Assembly: GCF_002419965.1 (NCBI RefSeq)
Contig: NZ_DIHC01000029.1
Coordinates: forward strand, 1-64,000
Origin: Pseudomonas sp. UBA5706
GTDB lineage: Bacteria; Pseudomonadota; Gammaproteobacteria; Pseudomonadales; Pseudomonadaceae
DNA: 64,000 bases
Reading direction: 5' to 3'
Shown: positions 60,275-64,000 of the stretch, piece after piece
Numbering within the stretch: the stretch's first letter is position 1
How the letters are laid out: every line of letters starts with the position of its first letter
Program-made: the position numbers and the translations under genes
The notes under the pieces: model-generated
The model's database searches: none
What the model saw: only the letters and a program-made list of their open reading frames with translations
What the model was told of the DNA's origin: nothing

Positions 60275-63109
60275 TTGGACAAGATCCTGATTCGTGGGGC
60301 TCGAACCCACAACCTGAAAAACATCGACCTTACCCTGCCGCGCGACAAGCTGATCGTCATAACCGGGCTTTCCGGTTCGGGCAAATCATCGCTGGCATTT
60401 GACACGCTCTACGCCGAAGGCCAGCGCCGGTATGTCGAGTCGCTGTCCGCCTATGCGCGCCAGTTCCTGTCGATGATGGAGAAGCCTGACGTCGACACCA
60501 TCGAAGGTTTGTCGCCAGCGATCTCCATCGAACAGAAATCCACGTCCCATAACCCGCGCTCGACTGTCGGCACCATTACCGAGATCTATGACTATCTGCG
60601 TCTGCTCTATGCGCGCGTCGGTCAGCCTCGCTGCCCGGATCATGACATTCCGCTCGAGGCGCAAACCGTCAGTCAGATGGTCGACCTGGTACTGGCCGAA
60701 CCGGAAGGCAGCAAACTGATGTTGCTCGCGCCGGTCGTGCGTGAGCGCAAGGGCGAGCATCTCGCCGTCTTCGAAGAGTTGCGCGCCCAAGGTTTCGTGC
60801 GTGCAAGGGTCAACGGTAGGCTTTGCGAACTCGACGAGTTGCCGAAGCTGGACAAGCAGAAGAAGCATTCCATTGATGTGGTCGTGGACCGTTTCAAAGT
60901 GCGCTCCGACCTGCAGCAACGTCTGGCAGAGTCTTTCGAGACCGCGCTGAAGCTAGCCGACGGCATCGCGCTGGTAGCGCCGATGGACGATGAGCCAGGT
61001 GAAGAGATGATCTTCTCCGCGCGCTTCGCCTGCCCAATCTGCGGTCATGCGATCAGTGAGCTGGAGCCCAAGCTGTTTTCCTTCAACAACCCGGCAGGCG
61101 CATGCCCGACGTGCGACGGCCTGGGCGTGAAACAGTTCTTTGATATCAAACGCCTGGTCAATGGGGAATTGACGCTCGCCGAGGGCGCCATCCGCGGCTG
61201 GGACCGACGCAACGTTTATTACTTCCAGATGCTTGGCTCATTGGCCAAGCACTACGGCTTCAGTCTTGAGGTGCCTTTCAAAAAACTGCCGGCCGATCAG
61301 CAGAAAGTCCTGTTGAGCGGCAGCGGCAGTCAGAACGTCGATTTCCGCTACCTGAATGATCGCGGCGACATCGTCAAACGTGCGCATCCATTCGAAGGTA
61401 TCGTCCCCAATCTGGAACGTCGCTACCGCGAAACCGAGTCAGTGACCGTACGTGAAGAACTGGCCAAGTTTCTGAGCACTCAGCCGTGCCCTGACTGCCG
61501 TGGCACGCGCCTGCGGCGGGAGGCGCGACATGTCTGGGTCGGCGAGAAAACGCTGCCAGCGGTAACCAACCTGCCCATCGGTGACGCCACTGACTACTTC
61601 GGCGAGTTAAAGCTGACGGGCCGTCGCGGCGAGATCGCTGACAAGATTCTCAAGGAAATTCGCGAACGCTTGCAGTTCCTGGTCAACGTTGGTCTGGACT
61701 ACCTCACTCTTGATCGAAGCGCGGACACGCTGTCCGGCGGGGAAGCTCAGCGCATCCGCCTTGCCAGCCAGATCGGTGCGGGCCTTGTGGGCGTCATGTA
61801 CATCCTCGACGAGCCGTCCATCGGCTTGCATCAGCGTGACAACGACAGGTTGCTGGATACCTTGCGTCACCTGCGGGATATCGGCAACACCGTGATCGTC
61901 GTCGAGCACGACGAAGACGCGATCCGCTTGGCGGACTACGTGGTGGACATCGGCCCGGGAGCAGGCGTACATGGCGGCAGCATCGTCGCTGAGGGTACGC
62001 CACAAGAAGTCATGGATCACCCGGACTCGCTTACCGGCAAGTATTTGTCCGGCCGTGTGAAGATCGAAGTACCCGGCAAGCGCACGCCGCGCAACAAGAA
62101 GATGTCCCTGAAACTTAAAGGCGCGCGCGGGAACAACTTGCGTGACGTCGATCTGGAGATCCCGATCGGGTTGCTTACGTGCGTGACGGGAGTTTCCGGC
62201 TCTGGCAAATCGACGCTGATTAACAACACGCTGTTTCCGCTGAGTGCCACCGCACTTAACGGCGCGACCACGCTGGAAGCGGCGACGCATGACAGCATCG
62301 ACGGTTTGCAACATCTGGACAAGGTAGTCGACATCGACCAGAGCCCGATTGGCCGCACCCCACGCTCTAACCCGGCGACCTACACAGGGCTGTTCACGCC
62401 GATTCGAGAGTTGTTCGCCGGTGTGCCAGAATCCCGCTCACGTGGCTACGGCCCAGGTCGTTTCTCGTTCAACGTCAAGGGCGGTCGTTGTGAAGCGTGC
62501 CAGGGCGATGGCCTGATCAAGGTCGAAATGCACTTCCTGCCAGACATCTACGTGCCGTGTGACGTGTGCAAGAGCAAACGCTATAACCGCGAAACCCTGG
62601 AAATCAAATACAAGGGCAAAAGCATTCACGAAGTGCTGGAGATGACCATCGAAGAGGCACGCGCCTTCTTTGACGCGGTTCCCGCGCTGGCGCGCAAGCT
62701 GCAAACGCTCATGGACGTAGGCCTGTCATACATCAAGCTGGGCCAGTCCGCCACTACGTTATCAGGCGGCGAAGCGCAGCGGGTCAAACTCTCTCGCGAG
62801 CTTTCCAAACGCGATACGGGCAAAACGCTGTACATCCTTGATGAACCGACGACCGGTCTGCACTTTGCCGATATCCAACAACTGCTGGACGTTCTGCATC
62901 GCTTGCGTGATCACGGCAATACCGTGGTGGTGATCGAGCATAACCTGGACGTCATCAAGACGGCGGACTGGCTTGTTGATCTCGGGCCGGAGGGCGGTTC
63001 GAAAGGTGGCCAGATCATCGCAACCGGGACCCCGGAACAGGTTGCAGAGATGAAGCAGTCCTATACGGGTCACTACCTTAAACCACTGCTGGAGCGCGAT
63101 CGCGCCTGA
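60275..63109 (+). CDS. uvrA: excinuclease ABC subunit A
   Basis: UvrA scans DNA for lesions with UvrB in nucleotide excision repair. The 944-residue protein starts with TTG 60275 (MDKILIRGARTHNLKN), preceded by GAGG six bases upstream; this start matches other pseudomonads. It has two ABC ATPase cores (Walker A GLSGSGKSS and GVSGSGKST, signature LSGGEAQR twice), and two zinc modules (CPICGHAISELEPKL and CEACQGDGLIKVEMHF...CDVC). No LexA box is evident in the 189-base divergent region. Confidence 0.97.
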   Translation: MDKILIRGARTHNLKNIDLTLPRDKLIVITGLSGSGKSSLAFDTLYAEGQRRYVESLSAYARQFLSMMEKPDVDTIEGLSPAISIEQKSTSHNPRSTVGTITEIYDYLRLLYARVGQPRCPDHDIPLEAQTVSQMVDLVLAEPEGSKLMLLAPVVRERKGEHLAVFEELRAQGFVRARVNGRLCELDELPKLDKQKKHSIDVVVDRFKVRSDLQQRLAESFETALKLADGIALVAPMDDEPGEEMIFSARFACPICGHAISELEPKLFSFNNPAGACPTCDGLGVKQFFDIKRLVNGELTLAEGAIRGWDRRNVYYFQMLGSLAKHYGFSLEVPFKKLPADQQKVLLSGSGSQNVDFRYLNDRGDIVKRAHPFEGIVPNLERRYRETESVTVREELAKFLSTQPCPDCRGTRLRREARHVWVGEKTLPAVTNLPIGDATDYFGELKLTGRRGEIADKILKEIRERLQFLVNVGLDYLTLDRSADTLSGGEAQRIRLASQIGAGLVGVMYILDEPSIGLHQRDNDRLLDTLRHLRDIGNTVIVVEHDEDAIRLADYVVDIGPGAGVHGGSIVAEGTPQEVMDHPDSLTGKYLSGRVKIEVPGKRTPRNKKMSLKLKGARGNNLRDVDLEIPIGLLTCVTGVSGSGKSTLINNTLFPLSATALNGATTLEAATHDSIDGLQHLDKVVDIDQSPIGRTPRSNPATYTGLFTPIRELFAGVPESRSRGYGPGRFSFNVKGGRCEACQGDGLIKVEMHFLPDIYVPCDVCKSKRYNRETLEIKYKGKSIHEVLEMTIEEARAFFDAVPALARKLQTLMDVGLSYIKLGQSATTLSGGEAQRVKLSRELSKRDTGKTLYILDEPTTGLHFADIQQLLDVLHRLRDHGNTVVVIEHNLDVIKTADWLVDLGPEGGSKGGQIIATGTPEQVAEMKQSYTGHYLKPLLERDRA

Positions 63110-63134
63110 TAGAGTTTAGAAGAAGCAGGATGAA

Positions 63135-63171
63135 AAAAGCCCCTGTCATGATGATCATGACAGGGGCTTTT
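63135..63171. terminator. bidirectional terminator between uvrA and ftnA
   Basis: AAAAGCCCCTGTCATGA and TCATGACAGGGGCTTTT form a perfect 17-bp stem with loop TGA. A/T tracts on both sides let it serve both convergent genes. Confidence 0.92.
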
Positions 63172-63181
63172 CTTTGCCGAA

Positions 63182-63646
63182 TCAGAACTGCGACTGCAGG
63201 TAATTTTCCAGTCCGATGGACTTGATCAGGCCCATCTGCTTTTCGAGCCAATAGGTATGGTCTTCTTCAGTGTCTGCCAGCTGAACACGAAGAATGTCGC
63301 GGCTCACATAGTCCTTGTGCTGCTCACAAAGAGCGATGCCTTTGCAAAGCGCGGCACGGACCTTGTACTCCAGGCGAAGATCGCTAGCGAGCATCTCAGG
63401 GACAGTGGTGCCAACGTCCAGATCGTCCGGGCGCATACGCGGCGTACCTTCCAACATAAGGATGCGGCGCATCAACGCATCAGCGTGTTGGGCCTCTTCT
63501 TCCATTTCGTGGTTGATCCGCTCATACAACTTACTGAAACCCCAGTCCTCGTACATCCGTGAGTGGACGAAGTACTGGTCGCGCGCAGCCAGCTCGCCGG
63601 TCAGCAGCGTGTTGAGGTAATCGATGACGTCCGGGTGGCCTTGCAT
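63182..63646 (-). CDS. ftnA: bacterial ferritin FtnA (bacterioferritin-like, without heme ligand)
   Basis: The 154-residue four-helix protein keeps the full ferroxidase centre: Glu18, Glu51, His54, Glu93, Glu127 and His130. The heme-ligand Met52 of bacterioferritin is Ala52 here (EEEAQHAD), as in P. aeruginosa FtnA, first named BfrA. It stores iron in a 24-mer shell but should not bind heme. ATG 63646 follows AAGGAGA. In P. aeruginosa its gene lies between katA and uvrA; here it faces rplQ with no catalase between. Confidence 0.92.
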   Translation of the reverse strand: MQGHPDVIDYLNTLLTGELAARDQYFVHSRMYEDWGFSKLYERINHEMEEEAQHADALMRRILMLEGTPRMRPDDLDVGTTVPEMLASDLRLEYKVRAALCKGIALCEQHKDYVSRDILRVQLADTEEDHTYWLEKQMGLIKSIGLENYLQSQF

Positions 63647-63787
63647 TGCCGTAAATCTCCTTCTCGAAAGGCGATAGTCTGAACCAACCTCGCGGGAAGG
63701 TCACCGACTAAAAGCAGAAAACTAACGAAAAAACGTGATTTCCTGACATTTGGTGTCGAAAAACAAGGTAAATGAGGTGAGTTCTCT

Positions 63788-63832
63788 TTATCACTAAGAA
63801 TTAGCGCAATAACTGTGCAGCTTAAGTGATAA
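63788..63832. promoter_or_regulatory. inverted repeat upstream of ftnA
   Basis: TTATCACT (63788-63795) and AGTGATAA (63825-63832) are perfect inverses separated by 29 bases, with matching flanks (TTATCACTTAAG-like). It lies about 140-190 bases upstream of the ferritin start. It is not a Fur box; possible operator of another regulator. Confidence 0.35.
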
Positions 63833-63861
63833 CGCGTTGTATTTAGGCAAGTTGTAAAAAC

Positions 63862-63886
63862 AAAAAACCGGGCGCTAGGCCCGGTT
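63862..63886 (-). terminator. rplQ intrinsic terminator
   Basis: GCCCGGTT and AACCGGGC form a stem with a 5-base loop; in the leftward direction TTTTGTTTTT follows, ending the large ribosomal protein operon. Confidence 0.88.
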
Positions 63887-63905
63887 CTTTGTGAAGACAG
63901 ATGTC

Positions 63906-64000
63906 TTATTCAGCGGCTTCTACAGAACCACCGATAGGACGATCAACCAGCTCGACGTACGCCATAGGCGCGTTGTCGCCAGCGCGGAAACCGCACTTCA
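63906..64000 (-). CDS. rplQ: 50S ribosomal protein L17, C-terminal end
   Basis: The final 31 codons before TAA (63906-63908) encode KCGFRAGDNAPMAYVELVDR and then PIGGSVEAAE, the C-terminus of L17. The gene continues beyond the right edge. It is the last gene of the alpha ribosomal operon. Confidence 0.93.
   Translation of the reverse strand, partial: KCGFRAGDNAPMAYVELVDRPIGGSVEAAE

Overview
The window is a 64 kb stretch of Pseudomonas chromosome, probably from the P. syringae/P. fluorescens side of the genus. The right three quarters keep gene orders I know from Pseudomonas: xseB-ispA-dxs, nrdR-ribD-ribC-ribBA-ribH-nusB-thiL-pgpA, a zinc-responsive DUF2796-ABC-DUF3299 operon followed by oprG and two nucleotide-sugar-type reductases, and ssb-MFS-uvrA-ferritin-rplQ. 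REP-type hairpins typical of the genus sit between many of these genes. The species call is inference from gene content and order.

Region 1 (about 1-5,471) is a mobile element cut by the left window edge. Read leftwards from the P4-type tyrosine integrase it holds an unknown 209-aa gene, an AlpA-type regulator, a truncated serine-recombinase homologue that has lost its catalytic arginines, an intact small serine recombinase, a helix-turn-helix protein, and a protein with HUH-endonuclease-like motifs. A cluster of TGGCTCAGAATA repeats lies just upstream of the intact recombinase and looks like its control or recombination site. Region 2 (about 5,600-16,030) is a defence block: a type I restriction-modification operon (hsdM-hsdS-unknown-hsdR), a 140-bp IS-derived inverted-repeat element, a PD-(D/E)xK nuclease with a PUA-like C-terminal part, and a hipBA toxin-antitoxin pair with a repeated operator-like motif.

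Region 3 (16,036-24,169) is catabolic: a maleate isomerase-like enzyme with a LysR regulator, a XylX/XylD-like pentonate dehydration pair facing another LysR regulator, and a third LysR regulator divergent from an alcohol dehydrogenase-like oxidoreductase. Region 4 (24,409-40,636) is housekeeping: exonuclease VII small subunit and isoprenoid precursor genes, vitamin B12 uptake (btuB, btuF), and a long leftward riboflavin/thiamine/NusB/PgpA cluster headed by nrdR. It ends with a rightward lipoprotein-methyltransferase pair and a thioredoxin-TPR chaperone gene.

Region 5 (40,782-47,492) carries the candidate Zur-controlled zinc operon, oprG and two overlapping short-chain reductase genes. Region 6 (47,653-64,000) has the Lhr helicase, an MscS-family channel, a TetR gene with a perfect palindromic operator, katB-ankB with a candidate OxyR site, ssb, a YajR-like transporter, uvrA, a ferritin of the FtnA type and the end of rplQ.

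The most unusual parts are the left-hand mobile element with one active-looking and one apparently dead serine recombinase, the unknown gene inside the hsd operon, the nuclease with a possible modified-base-reader domain, and the reiterated operator/start motif at hipB.
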